64,000 bases of DNA from Sceloporus undulatus (GCF_019175285.1 NC_056527.1:120034893-120098892); one strand, 5' to 3'; counted from the stretch's first letter, positions 32,106 to 44,720 are shown. A program made the numbers and translations. The notes: generated by a model not told the origin, from the sequence alone.

Positions 32106-32200
32106 CCAAAGTAGAGGAAACCCATCTGGCTGGCAGCCTTCATCTCCAGCACAATTGGCTGAAGGGCATCCTGTTATGGAGCCATTGGCTGCTGCACATT

Positions 32201-32689
32201 CAGGGTCTCTCCTTCCAACATGGAGGCAAGTGAGAAGCAGAAGGTGAGGCTGCCAGTCAGTCCTCCTTCTCCTCCATTGCAGGAGGAGCAGCTGGACCAG
32301 AGACAGGAGAGCTGTTTTATTATTATTATTATTACCCCCATCTTTCCCTCTTCTAGCAGCCACCTGGCCATGCAAGAGGCCCATCTGGGTCTTCCAGATG
32401 TTCCTGAGTAACTCCCCAGCTTCCTGATGTTCCAGATGTTGCCCTGCTTCGGGGCTTTTGGTCAGTCTGAAGTCTTTTGGTCAGACAGTGTGGAGAGGAA
32501 GCAAGCAGGCTGGGAAGGAAAGAAGGAAGGAAGGAAGGTCCTGGTCCCAGCCTTTCCGTGTCTCGGCCGCCCTGACTGACCTCGGTGGGCAAGAGAGCAC
32601 CCAGAACAAGAACAGGGCTGCCCCATCTCCCCAAACATTGACCAATATAGGTCTGGAGCAAAGAACGATCCTGATTCCTGGAGGGGCTA
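32201..32689. other. Gene-free; short (TTA)n at 32319-32333
   Basis: Possible further 5' sequence of the L2 LINE. No gene recognised. Confidence 0.4.
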
Positions 32690-32765
32690 AAGAAGAGCTG
32701 AAGAGCAGAAGCCATAAGGCCACCATAAACTGGAAACAACTTGAAGGCACACAACAACAGAAGCA
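32690..32765 (-). mobile_element. CORE/MIR-like reptile SINE, 5' end fragment
   Basis: Plus text CATAAGGCCACCATAAACTG then AACTTGAAGGCACACAACAA is the reverse of the family's 5' end (GTTGTGTGCCTTCAAGT...TTATGG). Confidence 0.6.
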
Positions 32766-34369
32766 ACAGCCACAACCTTTTGAAATGCCAATGAGAGAAG
32801 GGACTCCACAATGGCTGCCACAGCTTTAAAAACACAGCTTTGGTTGTGCACATTGTTTGGTCACCAAACAATTATCTTGTCTTAATGATGTTGTCTCTTC
32901 TTTGGGATTTCTTTCTTTTTTAAAATCGATTGAGCTTCTGAAAAATGTCTTTGTAAGGCCTATTCCTGATAAACCTTAGACTGGCAGAGCACTTGCTCAG
33001 TGCTAGGCTCGCAAGAGAAACTACCCGAGGGCATGGAGGGGTATTTATTTATTTATGCAAAGACAGTCTTGAAAAGTTGGGGGAAGAACCAGAGAGGGCA
33101 TGATGTATGAAGAGCCAGCTTGTAAAAGAGGAGAGAGGCAGCATGTGAGCATGGATGGGAGGCTCAGCGCCTGGGCTGTGCGCCATTCTCTCACCGTCGC
33201 ATTTCTGAAACCACATTAGCACCCTGAGCACCGCAACTGAACTTCATATATGTATATCCCCTGATATATAACTTAATAAAACTTTATGGAGCTGAGATAA
33301 GGAATCTACACTGAACAGGTATATTCTGGCTGAAATATGGCCCAATTGAAAAGTGTAACAGGTTCGTCTGCACTTGGGGCATCCTCCTTCCGGGGAAATG
33401 AAACCTTTGCTGGAGAGATAAACCAGGCAGCCGGGAAAGGCTCCCGGACAAAGGCTCCCGGAGGCTGCGAAGGGAGCAAGTGCCTCTCTTCCAGGCCCAG
33501 AGGGGAAGACGGACGCAGGGCCAAGAGCCACCAGACAGACTTCTCAAAAATGGACTTCTTTCCCTAGATCAGGACCAACAAACGTAATTTGGCCCAAACC
33601 TTACTTTGGGGTTGTGCAGAGCAGTGGTTCTCATCCTGTTTTCAAGCCATTTCCAAGTTATGGGGACTCTAAAGTGAACCTTAATTCGCCAGGGCTTTCT
33701 GGGCTGAGAGTCTGTGACTTGCCAGCAGTGGGCTTCCATGGCGAGTGGGGACTAAACCTGGTCTTTGGGGTTATGGCCCAAGACTCAAAGCACACCAGGA
33801 GCCAGCAACTGGATCAAGAGCTGCAGCCAAAGCTTCATTCCATTTTTGCCATCCCTTTATTTCTACACTCTTCATGCAAAGGCCTTCCATCTTCCTAATG
33901 AAGAACCCTGGGCAAGTTCAAGCCATCCGCATTGGATGCCAAGGTTCAAAGGAGGCTTCTAATGCATGTTCTCCTCCCATGATGACCTTTCCTCAGCGAT
34001 ACATGTTTTTCTTGGTCCCCTTCCACTTCCCACTTGTTTCCCCATTGCAACGCAATGCAAGCAGTCTGACTTGAAATTAAGGCCGTGTTTGGTTCCCAAT
34101 GATCAATCCCAAAACAAAGTCAACCAAAGGCAAGATACGGAAGGTCAGAAAAGCCCATGAAATGACTAAATCACCCCTGAAGAGAGCAGCCCTTCTGGGC
34201 TCAAGTATCCTCCAGGAGGACCCTGAGACTTCGAATCCTGACATGGAAACGGTGGTCTCCAGCTCAGTGTGGATGGATGCGGTGGCTCCTGTTCGAACAG
34301 CTCCAAGGAAGGACCCTCCAGGAGTCCATGCATTACTCAGACCATTTCCTTGAAGCAACATTTCCCCCT
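32766..34369. other. Gene-free unique sequence
   Basis: A possible hAT-like terminus (CAGTGGTTCTCATCC at about 33623) is too partial to call. No gene seen. Confidence 0.4.
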
Positions 34370-34730
34370 CCTTTGCCCAACTACATTAATTGTGTTGACG
34401 CACTGTTTACAGTGGGATTCATAGCCTTTATGGGTCTGTTGCTGTTTCCAGCAGATGGAAACCAGCCCCATTTACAGCAGCGACATTCTTGTTCAGAAAT
34501 ATTTCATTTCCACAAAAAGGGGGAATGGCCCGTGTGTCACCCAGAAAGGCTAGTCGAGTAATCAGAAAGCACAGCAAAACGAAACACTAAACCACCTCAT
34601 AAAATGTTAGTGCTTCATCACCGTAACTAATGAAAATATATGACTGACTAATAAAAGCCTCTTGGAACAGCCCTGGCAAAACGGCCCTCCGTTTATTAAC
34701 ACTTATTAAGCGACAGTCCTCGACAGTAAA
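34370..34730. promoter_or_regulatory. AT-rich island, candidate conserved non-coding element
   Basis: Unique block with CTACATTAATTGTGTTGACG, CCGTAACTAATGAAAATATA, TGACTGACTAATAAAAG and GTTTATTAACACTTATTAAG. Confidence 0.4.
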
Positions 34731-35264
34731 CTGCCTCCGGCGTGTGGGGCTGGCGACCTGTTCTCAGGGGCTCCATATGGGATGGGAGGTCTGGGCCATG
34801 TGCATGCATGTGCATGCGTGTCTATGTGTGAGCACTCCAGAGGGACGGCCCTGATGAACTGCTCAAGGGCTGGAGCTGTGGCATGGTTGGCCCTGAATGC
34901 CCGCCTCAGTTTCCCCCATTTCCTTCGGCAGAGGAAGACAAGGCTTTCTGGCATAATCTCTCTGCCCTTGCAGCCCATTCCAGATGGAAGACTCTGTGAT
35001 CCTTGGGCTGCATCACGCAAAGGTCTTCCTCTGGAAAAAGAAGCAAATGCATCACTGAGCATTCAAGGTGTGAATGAACTGTTTGAAACGTTTAGTACAC
35101 TTGATGGAGCGTCTTCTCTGCTGGGTCTCCTGGGGGTTGGCCCCAAACCAGGCAGGGAAGCCCAGCTGGAGGAGGATGCGAGGAAGAGGAGGAAGAGAGG
35201 ATGGAGGGCGAAGGGCTCGCTTTGGTCCTCCTTCGTGTCACAGAGGCACAGTCCAGGGAAAAGC

Positions 35265-35405
35265 GAGAAAGGATTTGACTTTTTGTTTTATGTGAAGCAG
35301 CTAATTCCCATTAATTATGTTGGCTTGCAATTAATTTCTAAGCCATTAAAGATTACATTATTTATTAATAATTGTAGATCATGACCTGATGCTGTTCATT
35401 TGGCA
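35265..35405. promoter_or_regulatory. AT-rich island, candidate conserved non-coding element
   Basis: Compact AT-rich block with CAGCTAATTCCCATTAATTA, GCAATTAATTTC, ATTATTTATTAATAATTG and ATGACCTGATGC, flanked by GC-rich DNA. Confidence 0.4.
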
Positions 35406-36040
35406 GCCTGGGAACAGAAAAATCCATCCAGCCTGACAGGCCTTGTTTCTTCCATCAGAATCCTTCCTGTGTTGCTCTCCCTTTGGAAATGCTTTCTTTG
35501 GGAGCAAGCAGGAGAACCGGATATTTGGCTGCTGAGACTGGGAAAGAGGGCAGCCCCTGGCATGGCCGCCTTGCTCCCCTTGGCCCTGTGCCCTCCGTTG
35601 CCATTCAGGCAAGTGAAAGGTCCGGCTGGCCTTTGGGTGCCCCGGCCGCTCTTCTTGGCAAAGCGGTCAAGGGGAGGATGCAGGGAAGGGGCTTTTGCCT
35701 TTCCCTTCCCCACTTGTTGCCCCATTGCAGCCCTGCCCTCCTCCAGAGGTGACCGGGGCGCCTATGTCAGTGGGGCAGTTTTGGCTGCCCTTAAAGGGGC
35801 TCTTTAGGGAGGCTGTTCAGCACTTGGACAGCAACATGGAGATAAATAAGCCTGTGATCTGGTAACTGCCAGTCACAGGAGCACTTCAAAAACCTCCCTT
35901 TTGCCCCTTTCATGCCATTCATGTCTCTCCTGGTCCCACATCCACTGACATGTTCTTTTCTCCCCCGGCTATTAAGGGCCTTGTTGTCCATGGAAGTCTC
36001 CGTAAGCCCAAAATTTGCAATGGCCAGACACTCAATTAAA
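35406..36040. other. Gene-free unique sequence
   Basis: No gene or named repeat recognised. Confidence 0.5.
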
Positions 36041-36041
<1 letters not shown>

Positions 36042-36082
<41 letters not shown>

Positions 36083-36465
36083 TTTATTTGTATACCGCCC
36101 TCTGGCAAACCAATCCGGGCGGTTAACAACAGTAAAATATAAAATATGACAATTAAAAACACTTTATCCCTCCCCCTCTTAAGACAGTATTAAACAGTAT
36201 AACATATTAAAAACACAATACAAGCATAAAACCAGCAGTTAAAACTAAAAACCCTGATATCCCTCTGTTGATCCTCAACCATCTCTAAGATGGGGCCACG
36301 GGAGGAATGAGGGAATCAGGGAACCTGGGAACCTGGGCCGGGATGGTTAATCTGGAAAGGCCTGCCGGAAGAGATCCGTCTTGACCGCTTTTTTAAAGCT
36401 GTCTAATGATGTTATCTGACGGATCTCATCCGGCAGGTCGTTCCAGAGTTTGGGGGCGTAACATG
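36042..36465 (-). mobile_element. L2-type LINE 3' fragment with (TAA)n tail
   Basis: (TAA)n at 36042-36081, then ATATTTATTTGTATACCGCC, GGGCGGTTAACAACAG and, further on, GGCAGGTCGTTCCAGAGTTT, matching the same section of the large LINE (about 28315). The 3' end points to low coordinates, so the strand is minus. Confidence 0.75.
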
Positions 36466-39059
36466 GAAGCAGGAGGGATAAGGGGAACTCCGCTGTGCTC
36501 ACTCCACTTTGCTATGCTCACTCTTGCAGGGACACAATGTCCCTCCTGTTCCCAATGGAGGAATGGCCCGGAGCACCAAACACCTGCGCAGGGGAAGCAG
36601 CGGTCACTCAGCCTTTGGACAAGATGGCTACTTATGAACATACACAGTGGCCAAGGATTTTCATCTATGTTTTTACCTCACAAAACAAAACAAAGTAAGA
36701 CCCCCTGTCAGCTGCTTCATGTGCCGAGCAGCCAAGTGCCAGCTGTCCCTGGGGAAAGGAGTGGTGCTCCAAGGCATGGAGCAGGGCCTTGCCACTTCAA
36801 TGGGATAAAAAAGGAGCCACCTTGGGAAACCTCCAGGTCCCACGCTGCATGCAGTTGTGCAAACCCATCCTAACAGGGTCCTCAAACACCTGCAAGACCC
36901 TCTGTATAACATGTCCTCTCTCCTTGGATGCTGTAGGAATAGTAGTTGAGGGATAATCATAGTAAGGAGGAGGAAGAGGAAGGAACTGGCCCGTATAATC
37001 CAGCACAGTCCTGGGCAGAGGCTATTGTGCCACACAGGCTCCAGCTTCAGGCAGGAATTTGGCTCCTCCTTTTGGGGCAATTTAATAGTCCTTCCAGAAA
37101 TTTGTAATGCCTTTATTGTCACTGCCCATGCTTTTCCTTCATCCTGCTTCCCTTCATTTGTTCCCAGTGATGTCACAGTGCTGCCCAGTCTGGCTGACCA
37201 TGCAACTCTGGCATTGTCAACCTCATGCTGCCACATCAGGGCTGGATGATTGCTACATGATACGTCTCCAGTTTAAGATGGTGGTCCCACCCAGACCTTT
37301 CCCAAATGCTGCTCTGTGATGCTCCACAGTCTGCCACCCCACGGCCATTTTTACTCCATCATCATCATCAGCATCAGCAGCAGCAGCTGCAGCACCAGTG
37401 GATTTGCTTTGCAAGGGAAGAGTCAGTTTAAGAGCAACCGAAAGGGAACTGCCTGGGAGCCATGGGCCGTTCCCCCTCATTTGTTGCAATAAACGAATCC
37501 AGCTTTGTGGAAAGGGAGACTGTGTTTATGTTGCTGCTTCTCCTGTCAGGTGCACACAATTGTGACATGTCTGCTTACAGGGAAAACCTGACAAGGTGGC
37601 AGCCTCCTTTCACAGGTTGCATATCCAGCTGCTGGCACCATGGAGCCCCGTGTCAGCTGGGATTTTGCTCTGCTGCCTCACCCAAGCTGTCAAAAGCCAC
37701 ACTGGCCATGTTTTCTGCAAGGCAATGAGTGCGAGGAGCCGCATCGCCTTCATTACTCCAGAGGGGAAAATCAGAGTGGGTGGGCGGAAGACCCATTGCC
37801 CTGCTAGCCCCAGTGGCCTCTCTGTCTTCAGGCCCACAGTCTTGTGCCAAAGCAGGCCTGGCATCCTTGAGATCACACTTGTTCTGGCGATCTTCCATGA
37901 CTGGGATGCACAGGAGGGAAACACCGGAGGAGCAGCCATCGCAGAGAATCAACATCAAGGCTGCCTCCTCCGTGAGCTTCTCCCTCTCCAAACAGTCATT
38001 ATGGGGAGGTTCGGTGGCAGCAACAGCAGCGAAGGAGCCGGGTGAAGAGGCCCAGCACCTCTGGGACTGAACAGGGGTTGGCAGCAGGACGCACGCTGTG
38101 AATTGTCTCCATCTGGACGGGTCAAACGGGGAGGCAAAGGGGCTTCAGCTGCACGTGAGAGAGAAACCTATGCTGAGAAGCAGGTGCTGTGCACCTTTCT
38201 AGTTTCAGCCCAAGTAACAACACCCAGGTCTCTACATGATGGCATGGGTCCCGACGGCTTGGGGGTTTGCTGGGGAGGGGTCTGTCTCTCTCCCACCACC
38301 ATCCTAAGCATAGTTGGTGGCCGTGCAGGAGGCCTTCTTGGTGGCTGCTCTAAAGCTGCGGGCCTCCTTCCCATGGGAGGCTCACCTGGCCCCCTCCTTG
38401 ACTCTTTCTTACCAGCGGGCAAGGAACTTTTTATGGAAGCAGGTCTTTGGTCTTTAACTAGTGTGGCAGAAGTGCCTTTTCTGTTTTGCGTCTTTGAAAA
38501 ACATGGAGGCGCCACTTCTTTAGCAGGCCCATGGGGAGCCTGTGCTGTGCCCCATCCCTCCTCTCCCCAGAATCCCTTGCACAGTTTTGGGGGTCCTTTT
38601 TTCCCTGTGGCTCTGAAGCCCCTTTGGGGCAGAAGGCCTTTCCCACTCCTCTGAGTGTCTTCTGAGGGCACTTCCCACAGTATAAGGGGCCTTGCCCTTG
38701 TGGGCAGCGAGACAAGGACCGCGTGCTGATGACTTATGACGCTCAAGGAGAGGAAGGCGGCTGAGGGGGCGCGGCCCTCATCTGTGATCAATGGGACATA
38801 ATTGCCTTTGCAAACACCTTCATTATAAAGCAATCATTTTGTGCTGCTGCTCCCACTTGATGGATGCATGGAGTGAGTCTGGCTTCCTTGGCAGTCCTGG
38901 GCAAAGAGACTGAACCGGAGCCCCTGAGAGAGAAAAACGAGGTAAAGTAAAGGGGGAAAGCTAAACAGTACTGATTTTGCGGCAGGAAACTCTAAAGTAA
39001 GAGAAGGATTTGCAGGACCATCCTCCCTCCCTGCCTTTTCTTTTCCTTCCACCCATCTC
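36466..39059. other. Gene-free unique sequence
   Basis: Contains a short CAT/CAG-rich patch at about 37358-37395. No family-like protein or repeat was recognised. The longest open frames (36673-37236 and 38168-38833, minus) have no known motifs. Confidence 0.5.
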
Positions 39060-39255
39060 CCAAAACTAAGACTCAAAGCAGCTTACAAAACGTAAAAGAA
39101 ATACAGATAAAGGCACATCCAAAGAGAGAATTATAAACATGCAATAAGTCTTTGCTTAAAATGCATTTAAACTAACTACAGAATTAAAACAGTTCAAAAC
39201 AAACCCATTGAAAAGGCCCACAGTTCCAAATAAAAGCCCTGGCAGCCAGTCCCTG
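39060..39255 (-). mobile_element. Probable L2-type 3' region fragment
   Basis: GACTCAAAGCAGCTTACAAA then ACGTAAAAGAAATAC resembles the sequence just before the tail of L2 elements in the antisense view. No tail repeat is present. Confidence 0.4.
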
Positions 39256-40619
39256 CAGCCCTTGGAGATGTGGAAAAGCTCTGGAGAAGGGCAGGAGGAA
39301 GACAGTGGAAGCCGCTGGGAATGAGTTTGGGTTGGCCAGCCCTCTGTGCCAGCCTCTAAATCTCTTTCGAAGGCTCCTCTTTGAGATCTCTTGCCCAGGC
39401 CTTCAAAGGGCAGAGGTTGGTGGACGGTGGTGGTCCAGGAGAAGACCTGGGCAATGTGGGGGATGCGGTGGGCTTGCATTTGGAAGTGAGTTGGGCACAG
39501 GGCAGAACTGGCAGCTAGCCCACCTGTAGAAGTGGCCATCTGAAAATGGGAGAGGGCCCCAGTGCTTTGAGTTGCTGTGTGGGAGAGGGAAGGAAGGTCA
39601 GCGGGGGAAGCTTGCATGGCAAATGGAACATGTCTGGAAGCAGTCTGCCCTCGGCTGCACCAGAGTCTCTGTCTGTCTGTCTCTCTGCTGGGCCTTATTT
39701 GTGCCCGCCTTGCCTTTCTGCTGGGGATGCCCATCAGGCTCTTGCAGTCTCTCCTGGGTCCCCCGGATTCATGACACCCTCAGCAGCACCAGGCTGAGAT
39801 CCAAGAGGAACAAAGATGCAATTACGCAGCTCACTGGTGCAGCACCGAATTGGCAGCCCAGGAGGAGAGGAGGCCGACTTGCCTCTTTGGAGCTCAGCCT
39901 CCCTCCTTCTCTTCCCCTTCAGCCTAATGCTAGCTACCACTGGAGGCAGCCGGTCGGCAGCATCTTGCCCCTGCTTGGCAGTGGAGCCCCACACAGTAGA
40001 GCCATGTGCCTCCTCAGTGCCCACCTTCCTTGTGGGGCAGGATGCCCATCAGGGGCTGTGGAGTTGGGGGCCAGGAGAGGGTGGGAAGGTGAAGGAACCA
40101 CCAAACCCACAGCCTCAGAAACCCATCTTCAGCAGCTAAATACAGCTGGGGTTCGGCATGAAACACCAGAACGCTGACAGCCCTGAGAATAAGGTTCAGT
40201 GTTTGCATCTGCAGATCAAGCACTGCCGAAATTGCTCTGCGCTCGTCTCGCTGTCTGCTTCTTCTGTTCCTCGGCCTCAGATGTTTCCGGTAATCCCTCA
40301 GCACCCTATTTATTCTCCCGTTGCAGACTTCTCCAGAACAGCTGAGCAGCAGTTTGCGACCCGACTGACGGCGGTGTCTCTCTTTGTGTCAGGATGCACA
40401 ACTCCTCCATTCAGGGAAGGCGCATGCCTGGCCCATGCAGGTCCCAAAGAAGAAGCATGGGATGGGTGGGCAGGAAGAAGCGGAGGCTGCTGGGAGGACC
40501 GGATGAAGGAGCTGAGGGTATTTGCCAATCCTGACTGGAGGAAAAGGGGCATCATGGACACTGAGCAACAGGCACAGGGAGCCAAACGCCAGAAGGTGCC
40601 TCCTCAAAGTCTGTCTCTA
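39256..40619. other. Gene-free unique sequence
   Basis: No gene recognised; open frames overlap in several frames. Confidence 0.5.
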
Positions 40620-41045
40620 CACTAAAGCACAGAGCATGGGAAATAAACAAAATGAACTCAAATACTTAACATGGCAAAGCAAAAATAATAGGCATGACTG
40701 AAACCCAGTGGGATGAGTTTCATGGCTGGAATACAATAACAGAGGGGTGCAACCTATTTCAGAGAAACTGACCAAACAGGAAGAGAGAAAGAAAGAGTGG
40801 CATCCAATGTCCAGGATTTTACTCCTATGAAGAGATCCATGGGTTAAATCCTGGAAGCCATTGTGGAGATGTACTATGGCTCCCAAGCCAGGCGGATGAC
40901 TTGGATGATGCCCTTCTGGAACAGATGAACAAGCATTCAGAAGGAAAGATGCCATAGTAATGGGGGATTTCAACTATCCTAATGTATTTGTTAGAAATCA
41001 AAATCTGCCAAGGATATAAGAAGAATTCCTGCAATAAATAGCCCA
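40620..41045 (+). mobile_element. CR1 LINE ORF2 endonuclease fragment
   Basis: Plus-strand text translates in pieces to a CR1 endonuclease: ...GMTETQWDEFHGWN..., and GGGGGATTTCAACTATCCTA, the GDFNYP motif. Several frame breaks and internal gaps; no 3' end. Confidence 0.7.
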
Positions 41046-41075
41046 AGTGGCCCAGTGAATGTTTTCAGTTATTAA

Positions 41076-41109
41076 TGTTGTTGTTGTTGTTGTTGTTGTT
41101 GCTGCTGCT
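41076..41109. repeat. (TTG)n microsatellite
   Basis: About nine TTG units followed by CTG units. Confidence 0.9.
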
Positions 41110-41296
41110 ATATTTGCTAATTTGTTTATCCGTGTGCATCTGCTTGCCAGGATGCCAGGGCAACATGTCTGTGCCACTGTGATTAGATGGGTAAGACGCG
41201 GCCTCGGCAGCTGCTAATCCTGACTATTAATTAGAAGATTTGGGGTAAGCGCTCCAGCAGGAGGCTCTGCCAGGAGAAGGAGGAGGCCCTTCAGCC

Positions 41297-41331
<35 letters not shown>
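41297..41331. repeat. (CAA)n microsatellite
   Basis: About eleven CAA units. It lies about 200 bases from the (TTG)n run and is its reverse complement. Confidence 0.9.
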
Positions 41332-41332
<1 letters not shown>

Positions 41333-41506
41333 TCTCATGTTTCTCCAACCCCTCTCCCCCCCCCCCCCCAAAAAAAAAATCCACTTTGCAGCCGGTCCTC
41401 AGCCAGAGGATCCCCAGATGCAGAGTTTAGCCAGGAAAAGGACCGCGCTCTGCAGCTGCTCAGAGTTCCCAGATACTTGATGGAGGCTGCCTGCATCTCT
41501 GCTACT

Positions 41507-41560
41507 GATGATGATGATGACGATGATGATGACGATCATCATCATCATCATCATCATCAT
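41507..41560. repeat. (GAT)n joined to (ATC)n, palindromic microsatellite
   Basis: GAT/GAC units at 41507-41534 switch directly to ATC units at 41535-41560, making a near-perfect inverted repeat with no spacer. Confidence 0.9.
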
Positions 41561-41972
41561 GTTTTTTTGAAGTTTAGTTGCTCTCACCTCTGTCATCTTC
41601 ATCTTACTCACATACACTTGTTCTCTTGAACTGGGACTCAAATGGTTTACAGGTGGGTCAAGACCCCCATATTTAGCCACAGTGGTGGTGGGACTACCTG
41701 AGTGGAAAGCCCCAGATGTGGGGCATGCGTTGGTGGGGCATCAGACCCTCTCCTGGGTCTCTCAGGCGCCCTCAGGGGGACCAAGGAGCCCCTCACTCTC
41801 TGAGGATTTCGGAGGATTGCTGGTTCTTCCTTTCACGCTCCTGAGCAGATCTCGCAGCAAGGAGACACAAGGTGAGTTGATGCTCGCAGAGTGACACAGC
41901 AGTTGCACAGAGATGCCTCATTAGCAAATAGTGATGCTGTGCAACAAAATGTGGATGTGCAGCTATGCACAA

Positions 41973-41989
41973 CTCTCTCTCTCTCTCTC

Positions 41990-42023
<34 letters not shown>
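41973..42023. repeat. (CT)n(GT)n microsatellite
   Basis: CT run 41973-41991 followed by GT run 41992-42023. Confidence 0.95.
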
Positions 42024-42026
<3 letters not shown>

Positions 42027-42416
42027 CCATGTCCAACAATGTGCAATGACACTTCCACAACCTTGAGCTGAATGCAGCCATTCTGCATCAGACAATAACG
42101 TCCAACTGTTTGTTTCCCCGGAGGAACCTGCATCCCAGGAAGGAACCAACAGGATTCTGCCGCTGGCTGACTTTTATTTTTCCTTCGCGGATGTCAAGGG
42201 AAGCACCCTTTCCCAAATTGTCTGAGGTGCCTTGCTTGAAGGCAGCTAAGTTCAGCCTCTTTCTCCAGCTTCACAACCCTTGAATGCTGCAGAAATGCAG
42301 AGGAGGAGGCCAGTTGTGTATCTCAGCCGACAACACAGCGCAGAGTGATCTGGTTTGCTTCCTCATCTTCCCATTCACAGATGCCTCAGAGGAGAAAAAC
42401 CAACAAAGATAGATAT

Positions 42417-43300
42417 TATTATTATTATTAACCTTTATTTATGAAGCGCTGTAAATTTACACAGCGCTGTAGATGCCATCTTTTTAGTCAGACGGTTCCC
42501 TGCCCTGGGGCTTACAATCTAAAAAGACATGACACAGAAGGAGAAGAAGGGAAAGGTGGAGGGAAAGGGTCAGAGGTCCAGCAGTTCCTCTCTACCTCCG
42601 AGGCCTGGACCAAGGCAGATGGACTGGAGGGAGGGCTTGGCTTCAAAATGGAAGGTGAATCTTCATCCAGGGAAAATACATGCTCTCAAGTAGGATAATG
42701 TATATACAGTACATAGCAATACAGGAAATGGTTCAATAAACAGGCACCACAAGAACATCAAATAGTAAGCGACAATGATGCAATGCCTGGGAAGGCTTTT
42801 CTGAACAGGATGGTTTTCAACTCCATTTTGAAGCTGGTTAAAGAAGTGATCAGGGCCCTTGTGTCTCGCGGGGAAAGAAGGTTCCAGGAGTGAGGGGCAG
42901 CGAGTGAAAAGGGGCGAATCCGGGATGGGGCAGAGGAAATCCTGGGCTGAGACAGCAGACCTTGACTACCAGAATGGAGGGAACAATGGAGTGGGAAGGT
43001 GAGGAGAAAGAAGGTCTGATAAGTCAGGAGGGGCCAGTCCATGGAGGGCTTTGAATGTCGACAGCAGGAGCTTATACTGAATGCGGAAAGGGAGGGGGAG
43101 CCAGTGAAGGGATGCCAAGACAGGAGAGATATGGTCAGAGCGGTGGGTGGAAGTGATAATGCCTGCAGCTGAATGCTGGACAGAGATTAAAGGACGGAGG
43201 TGAGAAAGAGGAAGCCCAGCCAGGAGGACGTTACAGGAATCCAGTCGTGAGATCACTAGGGCATGGACCAGGATCTTGACAGTAGAGGCGGAGAGATATG
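42417..43300 (-). mobile_element. L2-clade LINE 3' fragment
   Basis: Tail (ATT)n then AACCTTTATTTATGAAGCGC at 42417-42450. Minus-strand frames at 42966-43256 (SRLDSCNVLLAGLPLSHLRP, SPVLASLHWLPLPFRIQYKL, FKALHGLAPPDLSDLLSP) and 42758-43042 (AAPHSWNLLSPRDTRALI, FKMELKTILFRKAFPG) are the end of the L2 reverse-transcriptase ORF, broken by one frame change. The subfamily differs from the 28-32 kb copy. Confidence 0.8.
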
Positions 43301-44589
43301 GTCGGATTTTGGCAATCTAGAAGCCTTGGCTGTGGTCTGGATCTGAGGGACACACGACAGAGAAGAGTCAAAGATAAAGCCAAGACTAAGGGCTTGCTGG
43401 ACTGGTTGAATGGAAATGTTGTCTACAGAGACAGAAAAGGAGTGTTGAAGGTTGGGCTTAGGAGGAAAGACAAGAAGACATTAGACAGTTAGATCCTTAG
43501 ATATTCCTCAGCTAGCCAGAAGCACACCTGCAAAGAATGCAAAATGCAGGCACACAGAGCCACTTTAACCAACAACCCTTTAGAGAGGCATGCCATTATG
43601 GAAGAGACTGGACTTGAATCATGGCTCCCCTGTTTTATCCACCCCAGAAAATGAAACTGCACCCATCCAAGGCAAGGGTGTCTTCGCTTTCCTCCTGGGA
43701 ATCCGCTGCCTTCTTGCTTGTAAAGGATTCCTGAGCTTGACAGCTGGCCAATGGGAAACTCCTCCGGCCTCTTCTGGGATCGGTTTGGAAGAAGAGCCGT
43801 GGGGCTTCTTGGCCCAGGGCACCAGTTCCCAGCTGGAAAGGGCTGAGGGCCGAGGGAGGAGTGGGCAACTGTGGTGTCTCTGGGGACCCAAACAGCTGCA
43901 CTGACTCCCAAAATGCCTCCCCCAACAAACAGCCCTCTCCTGGTTATGGAAAAACAGTGGGGGACAGCTGCCACCCGTTTGCTGCTCCTTGGCACATCTT
44001 TTCCTGCTTGTTGGTCAATTGCAAGGATTCACTGTAGACAAATTCTCTACCTCCTTCCCTGCCCTCCACTACGATTATCAACTGAGTACAAAAAAAAGCA
44101 CTTCAAAGAAAGTACACACCCCACAACATTGCTCTTTTCTTTGAGGGCAGTGCCCACCTCTTGCTGCCACAAGGCACCACTGCCCATTCTTGCAGAGAGC
44201 TGGATTGAAACCTGGGGCAGCCAGCAGATTCCATGGCTCTCTGTCTGCTCCGGCTCTTACTCCAGATTTTAAAGGAAGGCATCTTTAAAGTTCACAGTTA
44301 AACTGGGTTCACTAACTGCTTCTGGCATGGGACCTGCCAGCTGCCCCAGAGCAACCTGGCAACAGGGATGGAGTGTATGTGTCTGTGTGTGTGTGTGCCA
44401 TACATAACTCTGATGAATGCTCCAATGTGTCAGGCACACTGTTTCCCTTTGGCCCAAAGAAATTCTGTTTTGCACACCTGGTTTCATCCACTTTGGAAGA
44501 ATGAACTCTTCATGATAGTAAATGATGACAGCAGGGTGTTTATGGGAAAAGTTACCAGGTTGTTGTTGTTGCTGTCAGTGTGCGTGTAT
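43301..44589. other. Gene-free unique sequence
   Basis: A small (GT)n occurs at about 44378-44396. No gene seen. Confidence 0.5.
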
Positions 44590-44720
44590 TAAAATTACAC
44601 ACACTGTCTATTTTTCCTTTCCCTGGCATTGATCTGAAGCTTTCAGAAGAACATAGTCTCCCTGATTCGATCAGAACCTTTCATTATTAATGTCTCTCTG
44701 TGCATCTAAGACCCCAGAAA
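44590..44720. promoter_or_regulatory. AT-rich island, weak candidate conserved element
   Basis: AAAATTACACACACTG, CTGATTCGATCAGAACC and TTTCATTATTAATGTC in unique sequence. Confidence 0.25.

Larger units (their letters stand above)
27997..32200 (-). mobile_element. L2-clade LINE, near full length, inactive, with nested insertion
   Basis: Non-LTR retrotransposon read on the minus strand; the 3' tail (ATT/TAA repeats, then ATAGAAATAAAATTTTATT) is at 27997-28030. Parts from 5' to 3': endonuclease start at 31257-31565 (NARSVKNKTHILYDLLEEK, ITETWLGPES); endonuclease end at 30541-31320 (LVLGDLNIPFEANHGPTG, DHFLVEANL); foreign insertion about 30138-30540; reverse transcriptase at 29186-30127 (NNYRPVSLLPFLGKVIERAV, LDISAAFDTIDHGILL) and 28753-29214 (GVPQGAILSPMLFNIYM); C-terminal part at 28384-28698 (SRLDFCNALYMG, HITPVLKDLHWLPI). 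The catalytic YADD box reads YVDN, and the frame shifts or stops between several blocks, so it cannot move itself. The 5' edge near 32200 is approximate; a 35-base direct repeat lies in the 5' part. L2 rather than CR1 by its tail and AAFDTIDH wording. Confidence 0.8.

Noticed and set aside
33620-33720. Possible hAT terminus (CAGTGGTTCTCA)
   Set aside because: Only about a dozen bases fit and no second end or 8-bp duplication was found.
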